Assembly: GCA_002351955.1 (NCBI GenBank)
Contig: DEHO01000041.1
Location: forward strand, 40,105-48,657
Reading direction: 5' to 3'
Origin: Flavobacteriales bacterium UBA2798
GTDB lineage: Bacteria; Bacteroidota; Bacteroidia; Flavobacteriales_D; UBA2798
Length of the DNA: 8,553 bases
Below, one piece after another: positions 1 to 7,800 of the stretch (position 1 is the first letter of the stretch; every line of letters begins with the position of its first letter). A program made the position numbers and the translations under genes. The notes below the pieces were generated by a model. The model made no database searches, had not been told where the DNA came from, and saw only the letters and a list, made by a program, of their open reading frames with translations.

Positions 1-2637
1 GTGATTTATTTTAATTCCGGCGGCTCCGGCGCACAAAATGTATGGTGGTTCAATTCGGGTAACCCCTATACTACAGGTAGCTGGAGTGAAGGTTGTGCTT
101 CCATCGCAACATGCGGAAGTGATGAACAAACTCCGGGAGCGCCCAACAATGCAGCCAATGCGGCGTATATTGCTCAATTCAATAACAATTGTTTACCTAT
201 TCCTCCGCTTACAACTAACCTCAGCAACTCAAGCAATGCTGTTTGTGGATGCGCGGGTTCGGCTACTGTTGCAGTAAGCGGTTCTATCGCACCTTACACA
301 ATAATCTGGACAAACTCCTCCTTCTCCCCTATCGGACAAACAGGCCTGCTTGCTACTAACCTCTGCGCGGGAACTTATCATGCAATTATTAATTCTTCCA
401 TCAATTGCGCCGACACTATTACAGTAACTATTGCCGCTTCATCGGCGATCAATCCGCAACTTAATTTCAGTCCTGTAAGCTGTGCAGGAAGCGCAAACGG
501 ACAAGCATCCGTAAATCCCATTGGGGGTACAGGTCCATACACCATTCTTTGGTCGCCGGCACCGGGTTCCGGACAGGGAACGACTACTGCAACGGGGTTA
601 ACGCCCGGAAATTACAGCGTGCAAATTACCGACAACACAGGATGTACACAATCTGCTTCATTTACCATAACACAACCCAGTGCACTCAATGCAGTACTAA
701 GCCCGGTCAACCCAACTTGCAATGGTGCTTGCGACGGTAGTATTACTTCAGCTGTTTCGGGAGGCACAGGTAGCATCAATTTAATATGGTCGAACGGTAC
801 GAATGGCGCTAACATTAACGGACTGTGCGCAGGTAATTATTCTGTAACACTTACCGATCAAAACAACTGCACTGCAACATTTTCTTCACAGCTAACCGAT
901 CCTGCCGCCATTGATGTAATCATATCGCATACCGACGCAGGGTGTGGTGGTGTTCCCGGCACTGCAACAGCGATTGCTAATGGTGGAACGGGAGCTTTTT
1001 CCTATATCTGGTTCGACTCACAATTCAATGTTTATCCTTCAACTCCTACAATAAGCAACTTACTTCCGGATGATTACACTGTTGTTGTTTCAGATGCCAA
1101 TGGTTGCTCTGTTGCAGGAATGGTAACAGTAACTCAAGGTTTTCCTCCTTCACTTTCTGAAACGCACACTGATCTTTTATGCAATGGTAATTTGTCAGGA
1201 ACAATTGATCTGAGTATTTCAGGAATCGCTCCTTTTCAAATTGCTTGGACCGGGCCATTAGGATTTACTTCCTCGCAAGAAGATATTGGCAACCTTTCTG
1301 CTGGTGTGTATACTGCAATTGTTAACGATGCAAGCGGATGTAATGCTATACTTTCGATCACGCTCACTGAACCGAATGCTCTTGTAGTAAGCCTCAACAA
1401 TCCGGGAACAGTTTGTTCTTCCTCTTCAACCACTATTACCACAAATGTAAGCGGTGGAACTTCTCCATATTCCTACAATTGGGGTGGCTCACATACTTCC
1501 TCTTCGTTAACTTTTCAGACTGTTTCAGATACACTAGTTTGTGTTGCCGTTTCAGATGCAAATAATTGTCCGGTAGTAAATGAATGCCGCTCTGTTTCTG
1601 TTTTTCCTTCACTGGTTTATAATGGTCCGGCAGATGTTACTCTGTGTGAAGGATCAAGCACCAACCTTTCGCTTTCCGTATCGGGAGGTACAGGCGCTCC
1701 TTACGGAATAACCTGGAGTGATGGCTCAAGTATTATCTCTACAACAAATGCTCTTTCCGTAAATCCCACCGGTACCATTTCCTATTTTATTTCCGTTCAG
1801 GATGCCTGTGCGGCTAACGCTGTTTTTGATACAGTAGAGGTTCAGGTAATCGCTGTGCCTGTTCCGGCAATTGCTGCAATAAACACTTCCGGTTGCGCGC
1901 CCTTGACAGTGCAGTTTTCAGAAAGCAATGCTGTTGCAGGATTAAATTGCGTGTGGACATTCGGCACAGCAGGTTCGAACGATGACTGTGGAGCAACGTC
2001 ATTTACGTTTACGCAAGCGGGTTGTTACGATATTTCTTATTCGCTAATTACACCCTCCGGTTGTACCTCATCGGTAACTGCACAACAATTGGTTTGTGTC
2101 TTTCCGGATCCCGTTGCATCATTCACTCCCTCCAGTCAACAGGTGTCGTCGTATAACAACGTGGTTACAATGAATAACTCCTCATTCGGAGCGAGTGATT
2201 ATTTGTGGACATTTAACGGACTTCCCATCGGCACTGATCTTAATCCTCAAATCACTTTTCCAAGCGAAGAAGCTGCAGTTTTTGAAGTTTGTCTGAATGC
2301 AACAAGTAATCTTGGTTGTGTGGATAGCACCTGCAGGTTCATTGAATCCATTCCAGATCTTGCAGTGTATGTTCCAAACGCATTTACGCCTAACCACGAT
2401 CCGATAAACAATTCCTTCTCTCCTGTTATTTCAGGTTATCCCAACGAATACCTGTTTCGCATCTTCAACCGTTGGGGTGAACTGATTTTCGAAAGTAAAA
2501 CTCCGGGGGAAAGCTGGGATGGAAATTATTTGGGCGTGCCTTGTCAGGTTGATACCTACGTATGGTACCTGATGGTTTATGTAGAAAATCCTGGGAAAGA
2601 ATACCGATACCGCGGACACGTTACCCTGTTCCGATAA
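1..2637 (+). CDS. T9SS type B-sorted modular surface protein with SprB-like and PKD-like repeats (5'-partial)
   Basis: This is the C-terminal 878 residues of a large secreted protein, probably displayed on the cell surface or released by the type IX secretion system. Residues 1-60 look like the end of a lamin-tail domain (Trp15-Trp16, then QTPGAPN at 43-49), so the GTG at base 1 is unlikely to be the real start and the signal peptide lies outside the window. Seven SprB-like modules follow (about 72-619), each with a (V)SGGTG..Y...W core and a G.Y.V.V.D..GC end. Two PKD-like domains come next (about 626-702 and 704-784; WTF at 652-654 and 736-738). The last 92 residues are a CHU_C/type B sorting domain: VPNAFTPN at 791-798, IFNRWGELIFES at 821-832, WDGNYLG at 839-845 and a final VTLFR. 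SprB-type repeats are known from gliding adhesins of Bacteroidota, but an adhesin role here is inferred. No porP/sprF-like partner gene lies next to it in the window. The sorting class is very likely; the biological role is unknown. Confidence 0.93.
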   Translation: MIYFNSGGSGAQNVWWFNSGNPYTTGSWSEGCASIATCGSDEQTPGAPNNAANAAYIAQFNNNCLPIPPLTTNLSNSSNAVCGCAGSATVAVSGSIAPYTIIWTNSSFSPIGQTGLLATNLCAGTYHAIINSSINCADTITVTIAASSAINPQLNFSPVSCAGSANGQASVNPIGGTGPYTILWSPAPGSGQGTTTATGLTPGNYSVQITDNTGCTQSASFTITQPSALNAVLSPVNPTCNGACDGSITSAVSGGTGSINLIWSNGTNGANINGLCAGNYSVTLTDQNNCTATFSSQLTDPAAIDVIISHTDAGCGGVPGTATAIANGGTGAFSYIWFDSQFNVYPSTPTISNLLPDDYTVVVSDANGCSVAGMVTVTQGFPPSLSETHTDLLCNGNLSGTIDLSISGIAPFQIAWTGPLGFTSSQEDIGNLSAGVYTAIVNDASGCNAILSITLTEPNALVVSLNNPGTVCSSSSTTITTNVSGGTSPYSYNWGGSHTSSSLTFQTVSDTLVCVAVSDANNCPVVNECRSVSVFPSLVYNGPADVTLCEGSSTNLSLSVSGGTGAPYGITWSDGSSIISTTNALSVNPTGTISYFISVQDACAANAVFDTVEVQVIAVPVPAIAAINTSGCAPLTVQFSESNAVAGLNCVWTFGTAGSNDDCGATSFTFTQAGCYDISYSLITPSGCTSSVTAQQLVCVFPDPVASFTPSSQQVSSYNNVVTMNNSSFGASDYLWTFNGLPIGTDLNPQITFPSEEAAVFEVCLNATSNLGCVDSTCRFIESIPDLAVYVPNAFTPNHDPINNSFSPVISGYPNEYLFRIFNRWGELIFESKTPGESWDGNYLGVPCQVDTYVWYLMVYVENPGKEYRYRGHVTLFR
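214..1857 (+). repeat. Seven tandem SprB-like protein modules of about 78 residues
   Basis: Within the surface protein, a core tryptophan recurs at residues 103, 184, 263, 337, 416, 494 and 572, a spacing of 74-81 residues. Most copies have a GGTG-like loop 7-10 residues before the Trp and a G-x-Y-x-V-x-(V/L)-x-D motif with a following Cys about 20-35 residues after it. Modules 2-5 fit the SprB repeat best. Modules 6 and 7 are more divergent and could also be called Ig-like or PKD-like. The copies are diverged at the DNA level, so this is an old protein-level repeat and not a recent DNA duplication. Confidence 0.8.
2359..2634 (+). other. C-terminal type B T9SS sorting domain (CHU_C)
   Basis: The region encodes residues 787-878 of the surface protein. 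The family signature is recognisable in order: a VPNAFTPN opening, the IFNRWGELIFES core, a WDGNYLG turn, a VDTYVWYLMVY strand and the terminal VTLFR. Known members carry this domain as the signal for export across the outer membrane by T9SS, often with a PorP/SprF-type partner. The usual acidic loop after the opening (NGDGIND in most members) reads NHDPINN here, so part of the canonical Gly/Asp pattern is missing. Confidence 0.9.
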
Positions 2638-2740
2638 CAAAAAACTTCACCTGATTTTTACTCGGAAGAACTGATTACGGACGATCAAGCAACTGAATAA
2701 TGCTTTTTGCCATGTTGCTGCCTTCATTGGTAAAATGTTT

Positions 2741-3325
2741 TTATTTGGGTTGACCTTCATGTTTCTTTCTCAACTCTGCCATGATGGTATTGGCATCTAT
2801 GAACAGAGGAAACCAGGAAGATTGTCCAGTCTGAAATTGAGCCATACTTTCTGATCCTGCATATTTCCCTTTATTGGTCAGGATGTAAAACTTCACAGTT
2901 TGCGGATCGGGCGCAGGAAATGCATTTACCTTACTGCAAAGTGGAATCACCTTTGCTGCATTCATCACATATTGCGGAGCAAGTTCCTTCACGGCCGGAA
3001 TCCCGATGCCTCCGATCATGGTAGTTCCGCCACTGAAATACAAACTTGCATCACCGGTAGAAAAACAAGCTAACGTTGCCACTCCATTGCCAACATACCA
3101 ATCCATTATCACTCCAAACGGACGCTCTTCATCAAAGCCAATCTGAATACCCAAGGTCTTATGGTCCATATTCAAAGCCTGATTTCTCAGATTCTCGTAA
3201 GGGTTTACATTGACTTTAGCTTCCGGTTCCTTTTTGCGCTTATCTCCACTGTCTCCGCTGCCAAGAATAATCCAGGCAAAAACAACAGCAATAATCACTA
3301 ACAGAACGATCCAAACGACTTGCAT
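2741..3325 (-). CDS. Membrane-anchored protein of unknown function
   Basis: I do not recognise this 194-residue protein by name. Residues 3-21 form one hydrophobic helix that starts directly at the N-terminus, without a typical signal-peptidase or lipoprotein site. A basic/acidic linker follows (GDSGDKRKKEPEAK, 24-37), then a soluble domain (about 42-190). The domain contains a Gly-rich stretch: GVIMDWYVGNGVATL at 71-85, FSTGDASLYFSGG at 88-100 and TTMIGGIGIP at 101-110. These read as alternating strands and turns. The C-terminus is Lys-rich. Similar GVxMDW..GNG/DASLYFS proteins are, from memory, conserved hypotheticals in several bacterial phyla. The ATG at 3325 is chosen because the membrane helix begins there. 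No Bacteroidota -7 box could be found upstream on this strand. The gene converges on the surface-protein gene (103-base gap) and diverges from the ATPase gene. The topology is inferred: a single N-terminal anchor, with the side of the soluble domain unknown. Confidence 0.85.
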   Translation of the reverse strand: MQVVWIVLLVIIAVVFAWIILGSGDSGDKRKKEPEAKVNVNPYENLRNQALNMDHKTLGIQIGFDEERPFGVIMDWYVGNGVATLACFSTGDASLYFSGGTTMIGGIGIPAVKELAPQYVMNAAKVIPLCSKVNAFPAPDPQTVKFYILTNKGKYAGSESMAQFQTGQSSWFPLFIDANTIMAELRKKHEGQPK

Positions 3326-3483
3326 ATACTCAGGATTTTCCCCGAATATCCAGCTTTTTCCCGCTCATGAAGGATCCGATCTGGCAGGTTATGAACAGCA
3401 CTCGGGAATCCAATTGTTAATCGGTTTAACTATTCACATCTTGTTCATTTCGTCGAATACCCATAAATTTCTAGCGAACTTAT

Positions 3484-3513
3484 TTGTTAGTATGATAAAA
3501 GTTGCTAGGTTTG
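3484..3513 (+). promoter_or_regulatory. Bacteroidota-type promoter of the ATPase gene
   Basis: TTG at 3484-3486 (TTTG if 3483 is included), a spacer of exactly 19 bases, and TAGGTTTG at 3506-3513 fit the -33/-7 consensus TTG-N19-TAnnTTTG of the Bacteroidota housekeeping sigma factor. Transcription would start near 3518-3520, giving a leader of about 110 bases before the ATG at 3631. The start site is inferred. Confidence 0.7.
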
Positions 3514-3519
3514 TTAACA

Positions 3520-3530
3520 CAGGAGTCCTG
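3520..3530. promoter_or_regulatory. Short palindrome at the predicted transcription start
   Basis: CAGGA-G-TCCTG has two 5-bp arms around one central base. It sits 6-16 bases after the -7 box, where a repressor could block the start. Short palindromes of this size arise by chance, so an operator role is only a possibility. Confidence 0.2.
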
Positions 3531-3545
3531 AACGATTGTTGATAA

Positions 3546-3577
3546 CCCAAGACTTAATTCGGATTAAGGCTTTTGGG
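3546..3577 (+). promoter_or_regulatory. Leader hairpin upstream of the ATPase gene
   Basis: The core is CTTAAT (3553-3558), a TCGG loop and ATTAAG (3563-3568). It is extended by CCCAAG (3546-3551) pairing with C-TT-(TT)-GGG (3570-3577) across an A/G mismatch and a two-base bulge, about 12 base pairs in total. It lies inside the predicted leader. It is followed by GGTGAAAG and not by a T-run, so it does not look like a finished intrinsic terminator. Control of translation or RNA stability is possible but unproven. Confidence 0.4.
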
Positions 3578-3630
3578 GGTGAAAGAAGGCCCGGGCTTGG
3601 ATTCCCGAACCAAACTGTTAATAACCGGAT

Positions 3631-4755
3631 ATGCAGTCACCCTTTGTCTACGGACGAATTGCCGAAGGATCGGCTTTCGCCAACCGCAAACAAGAACTCC
3701 AGCGTCTGAGCGGAAACCTCCGCAATAAGATCAATACCATTGTGCTTGGTCCGCGTAGAATTGGCAAAACATCACTGGTACGAAAAATCACCGCTGAATA
3801 TTCCGGGCTCTCTTACTACCGTTTTTGCTATATCGATGCCTACAAGGTGAACGATGAAGAAAGTTTCTACAGCTATTTTGCTTCCGAAGTGATCAAGGCT
3901 TGTTCATCCAACGTGGAAGAAGCCATTGAATACTCACGCCAGCTGATGGCAAAATCCTCTTCACGTTTAGCTGTTTCTTTAACGCAATCGCGCGACTACA
4001 ATCTTGCAGTAGTTACCGAAGATGAAATAGGTGATGATGCTATGGATTTCGGTAATGAAATTGCACGAAAAAAGAATTTCACACTCATTATCTGTATTGA
4101 TAATTTCCAGAATATTGAGCGCTTCGAGCAAAGCCTGTTGTTTCAGAAAAAATTTAAAACCGCAATAGAAAAACACGATAAAACAGTGTATTGCATTGCG
4201 GGTACACGCACTTCCTTTCTCAATGATGCTTTCCTGAACCCGGATCAACCACTATACCAAATGGGTGATCTTATCCAATTGGATCGCATCGCTCTTGATG
4301 AGCTGGCACCACTGATCATGAATCGTTTTTCTGAAAGCGGAAAATCATGCGCTATGATGTTTGCCGAGCGTATCTGCAAGGAAATGGTTTGTCACCCCTA
4401 TTTCACCCAGCAACTGGCGCATATTGTTTACATGAATGCCAATGGCAAAGTGGACGACGCCGTAATTTCACGCTCGGTAGAAGAAATGATTGAGCGCAAT
4501 CTCGTATCCTTCCAGCGCGAATACGAAAACCTCAGTATTCTCCAGGCCAACTTTCTGCGAATGCTGCTAGATGGTGTGGAAGATGGATTTACCACCAAAC
4601 CAATGATCGAAAAATACAAACTCAGCTCCTCGGCTGCCGTCATTCGTGTGATTGACAGTCTGCTGAAGAAAGAGGTCATTGAACGCCGCCAGGGTAAGTT
4701 TTGCTTTGTTGATCCCACCTTTCATTACTGGATGCAGCGCGTTGTAAAAGGCTGA
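3631..4755 (+). CDS. P-loop ATPase of the ATPase_2 (archaeal-type) AAA/STAND-like family
   Basis: This is a complete 374-residue cytoplasmic ATPase. The opening SPFVYGRIAEGSAFANR is the family's usual N-terminus. Walker A is GPRRIGKTS (40-48, with Lys46). Walker B is TLIICIDNF (151-159), with Asp157 followed by Asn where most relatives have Glu. A sensor-like strand YCIAGTRTSF (187-196) is followed by LNPDQPLYQMGDLIQLDRI (202-220), a layout typical of the family in Bacteroidota. The C-terminal 90 or so residues (about 295-374) read as a winged-helix domain (SILQANFLRMLLDG, a helix at 331-347, then FCFVDPTFHYWMQR). The start is fixed by an in-frame TAA at 3622-3624. The substrate or partner is unknown; relatives are mostly annotated only as ATP-binding proteins. 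Its own promoter and long leader set it apart from ileS 56 bases downstream. Family assignment is solid; a cellular role cannot be given. Confidence 0.9.
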   Translation: MQSPFVYGRIAEGSAFANRKQELQRLSGNLRNKINTIVLGPRRIGKTSLVRKITAEYSGLSYYRFCYIDAYKVNDEESFYSYFASEVIKACSSNVEEAIEYSRQLMAKSSSRLAVSLTQSRDYNLAVVTEDEIGDDAMDFGNEIARKKNFTLIICIDNFQNIERFEQSLLFQKKFKTAIEKHDKTVYCIAGTRTSFLNDAFLNPDQPLYQMGDLIQLDRIALDELAPLIMNRFSESGKSCAMMFAERICKEMVCHPYFTQQLAHIVYMNANGKVDDAVISRSVEEMIERNLVSFQREYENLSILQANFLRMLLDGVEDGFTTKPMIEKYKLSSSAAVIRVIDSLLKKEVIERRQGKFCFVDPTFHYWMQRVVKG

Positions 4756-4784
4756 TTATCTCCCTCTCATTATTCGATTTTCCT

Positions 4785-4792
4785 TAGCTTTG
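4785..4792 (+). promoter_or_regulatory. -7 box of the ileS promoter
   Basis: TAGCTTTG is an exact TAnnTTTG match and continues as GCGCC, as is common after this box in Bacteroidota. No TTG lies at the right distance (about 4763-4765), so the -33 element is weak or absent. Transcription would start near 4797-4800, leaving a leader of only about 12-15 bases before the ATG at 4812. That leaves no room for a T-box or another leader riboswitch. Confidence 0.6.
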
Positions 4793-4811
4793 CGCCTCTA
4801 TTCCAAAAGGC

Positions 4812-7800
4812 ATGTCAGCGCAATACCGTACCTACGAATCACTTAACTTACCTTCTGTTGCCCGGGAGATCCTGGAACAATGGGAAAAGGGGAAGGTTTT
4901 TGAACGCTCAGTGAGCACCCGCGAAGGGAAAACCCCTTATGTGTTTTACGAAGGTCCTCCTTCCGCTAACGGAATGCCGGGGATTCACCACGTAATGGCC
5001 CGATCCATTAAGGATATTTTCTGCCGCTATAAAACACTCAAAGGATTTCAGGTAAAACGTAAAGCAGGATGGGATACCCACGGGCTCCCCATTGAGCTTG
5101 GCGTGGAAAAGGAATTGGGTATTACCAAAGAAGACATTGGCAAAAACATCAGCATTGCCGAATACAACGAAGCCTGCCGAAAAGCGGTAATGAAGTACAC
5201 CGATGTGTGGAACGACCTTACCCGTAAAATGGGGTATTGGGTGGATATGGATCACCCGTATGTCACCTACGAAAACAAATACATCGAATCCGTCTGGTGG
5301 CTGCTGCGCAATCTCTACGACAAAGGATTACTCTACAAAGGCTACACCATTCAGCCTTATTCGCCGGCAGCAGGAACAGGACTCTCATCGCACGAACTTA
5401 ATCAGCCCGGTTGTTACCGCAACGTAAAAGACAATTCGGCGGTAGCGATGTTTGAGGTTAAACAAGATGGTTTTTCATCCTTGCTTAAAGCGTTCAAGGC
5501 AGAAAACAGCGGCATTGGAAACGCTTCCATCCTTGCATGGACAACCACTCCCTGGACACTCCCTTCCAATACTGCTCTCGCCGTTGGACCGAACATTGAG
5601 TATGTTTTGGTTCAATCCTACAATGCTTATTCACATCAACCCATTGCGGTGGTGCTTGCAAAAGATCTCGTAACAAAACACTTTAGTGATAAAGCAAGCG
5701 AGCTAAAACTGGAAGACTATAAACCGGGTGATAAACTCATTCCCTGGAAAGTTATTTCTGCCTGCAAAGGTTCTGATCTGGTGGGTATCCGTTACCAGCA
5801 GCTTCTTCCCTACGCCTTGCCGCATGAAAACGCAGAGCAGGCTTTTCGTGTTATTCCCGGTGATTTTGTAACTACTTCAGACGGTACCGGAATCGTACAC
5901 ATCGCTCCAACATTTGGTGCCGACGATATGCGCGTAGCCCGAGAAGCCGGAGTCCCTCCTATGCTGGTGTTGGATGAAAAAGCAAAGGCTGTTCCGCTTG
6001 TAGATTTGCGCGGACGTTTTCGTCAGGAACTGAATGATCCGACATTTGGTTTGGGTGGAGAACATGTAAAGGAAGACTACCTCAGCGCTGAAGAAAAAGC
6101 AGCTGAGCTACAAAAACAAAAAGAACTGCTCAAAGGTATCATCGCCGATACCTCCAAACTCAACTACCTGAGCGTGGATGAGCGCATCATTCTGAAACTG
6201 CAGAACGAAGGAAAACTATTCAAGAAAGAAAAATACGAGCACAACTACCCGCATTGCTGGAGGACCGATAAACCCATTCTGTATTATCCGCCCGATAGTT
6301 GGTTCATCAAAGCCACTGCAGCAAAAGATCGCATGATTGCGCTGAACAAAACCATCAACTGGAAACCAGAACACACCGGAACCGGACGATTTGGTGAATG
6401 GCTCAATAACCTCAACGACTGGAATCTTTCCCGTTCACGCTATTGGGGAATTCCGCTTCCCATCTGGAGAAATGAAGAGGGCGAAGAGAAATGCATCGGC
6501 TCTGCAGAAGAACTGAAAGCTGAATGCGATAAAGCCATCGCTGCAGGTTTCATGAAAGAGAATCCACTGAAAAATTTTCATCCCGGCAATTTTTCGGAAG
6601 AAAACTACAACTCCTTTGATCTTCATCGTCCGTATGCCGATGATATTGTACTTGTTTCTGCAAGCGGTAAACCCCTGAAACGAGAAGCGGATCTAATTGA
6701 CGTTTGGTTCGATTCCGGAGCTATGCCCTATGCGCAATTGCATTATCCTTTCGAAAACAAAGAATTAATCGATAACAAAACGAATTATCCCGCCGATTTC
6801 ATTGCCGAAGGTGTTGACCAAACGCGTGGTTGGTTTTACACCCTACATGCAATTGCTTCACTTTGTTTTGATTCGGTCGCTTACAAAAATGTGGTTTCAA
6901 ACGGGCTCGTCCTCGACAAGAACGGACAGAAAATGTCGAAACGTTTGGGCAATGCCATTGATCCGTTTTCAACGCTGGAGAAGTTTGGTCCCGACGCCAC
7001 ACGCTGGTACATGATCACCAATGCTGCTCCCTGGGAAAATCTGAAATTCGACCTCGACGGCATTACAGAAACGCAGCGAAAGTTTTTCCGTGCATTGTAT
7101 AATACCTATGCGTTTTTTGCATTGTATTCCAATGTCGACGGTTTCTGCTATAAAGAAACTGAGATTCCGCTTGAGAAACGCCCGGAGATCGATCGCTGGA
7201 TTCTATCAAGACTCAACTCCCTTGTTAAGTCTGTCGACCAGAGTTACGCCGAATACGAGCCCACGCGCGCAGGAAGGGAAATCGAAGAATTTGTTCTTGA
7301 TCATTTGAGCAATTGGTATGTTCGTTTATGTCGTCGCCGCTTCTGGAAGGGAGAATACAGTGAAGATAAAATTGCAGCCTACCAGACATTGTACACCTGT
7401 TTGGAAACCATCGCTATTCTGGCTGCTCCGATTGCGCCGTTTTATTCCGATCAGCTCTTTCAGGACCTCAACCGTGTAAGCAAAAAACATACGGCGGAGT
7501 CGGTGCATCTGGCAGATTTCCCAACGGCGAACGAAAAGGCTATTGATCTTTATCTCGAAGAAAAAATGGGATTGGCTCAGCGAATCACCTCAATGGTTCT
7601 TGCGCTAAGGAAAAAACAAGACATCAAGGTTCGTCAGCCCCTTGCACGCATTATGGTGCCCGTACTCAACTCCACTTTCCGCGAGCAACTGCAATCTGTT
7701 GAAGAACTGGTATTGAGCGAGGTCAATGTGAAAGCGTTGGAATACCTCGATCAGAACAATGCGATTCTGGTAAAACGCATCAAACCCAATTTTAAAACAT

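Larger units (their letters stand above)
3402..3608. repeat. 12-bp perfect inverted repeat, arms 183 bases apart
   Basis: The left arm TCGGGAATCCAA is at 3402-3413 and the right arm TTGGATTCCCGA is at 3597-3608; they are exact reverse complements. Directly beyond the right arm, CCAAACTGTTAATAACCGG (3610-3628) also resembles in direct orientation the CCAATTGTTAATCGG at the left arm (3410-3424). Both arms carry a dinucleotide AC on the outside (3400-3401 and 3609-3610), too short to count as a target duplication. The arms flank the ATPase promoter. They could be paired regulator sites, or the ends of a small non-autonomous element of 207 bp. The repeat itself is certain; its meaning is open. 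Confidence 0.7.
3326..3630. other. 305-base gene-free region between divergent genes
   Basis: No credible coding region is seen. A 110-codon open frame entering from the left overlaps the start of the membrane-protein gene on the opposite strand and has no protein-like features. The stretch contains the ATPase promoter (3484-3513), a small palindrome at the expected start of transcription (3520-3530), a leader hairpin (3546-3577), an 8-bp palindrome GCCCGGGC (3589-3596), and a 12-bp inverted repeat whose arms lie at 3402-3413 and 3597-3608. The left part (3326-3401) shows no recognisable promoter for the leftward gene. Confidence 0.75.

Noticed and set aside
1..3. GTG at base 1 as the start codon of the surface protein
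   Set aside because: The frame opens in what looks like the end of a lamin-tail domain and there is no signal peptide, so the gene is cut by the window edge.
2641..2670. CTTC/GAAG stem followed by six T on the minus strand as a terminator for the leftward gene
   Set aside because: A four-base-pair stem with a 16-base loop is too weak to support a call, though the T-run is in the right place.
2688..2719. AGCAAC ... GTTGCT inverted repeat as a terminator between the convergent genes
   Set aside because: The stem is six base pairs with a 20-base loop and no T-run follows on either strand. I see no convincing terminator in 2638-2740.
3210..3542. 110-codon plus-strand open frame
   Set aside because: It overlaps the 5' end of the membrane-protein gene in antisense and runs through the promoter region. 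Its sequence has no recognisable domain or sensible composition.
3589..3612. GGTTCGGGAATCC on the minus strand as a tRNA T-arm
   Set aside because: The loop length is wrong and no acceptor, D or anticodon arm can be built around it.
4756..4811. T-box or other amino-acid-sensing leader for ileS
   Set aside because: The -7 box lies about 20 bases before the ATG, which leaves no space for a leader structure.
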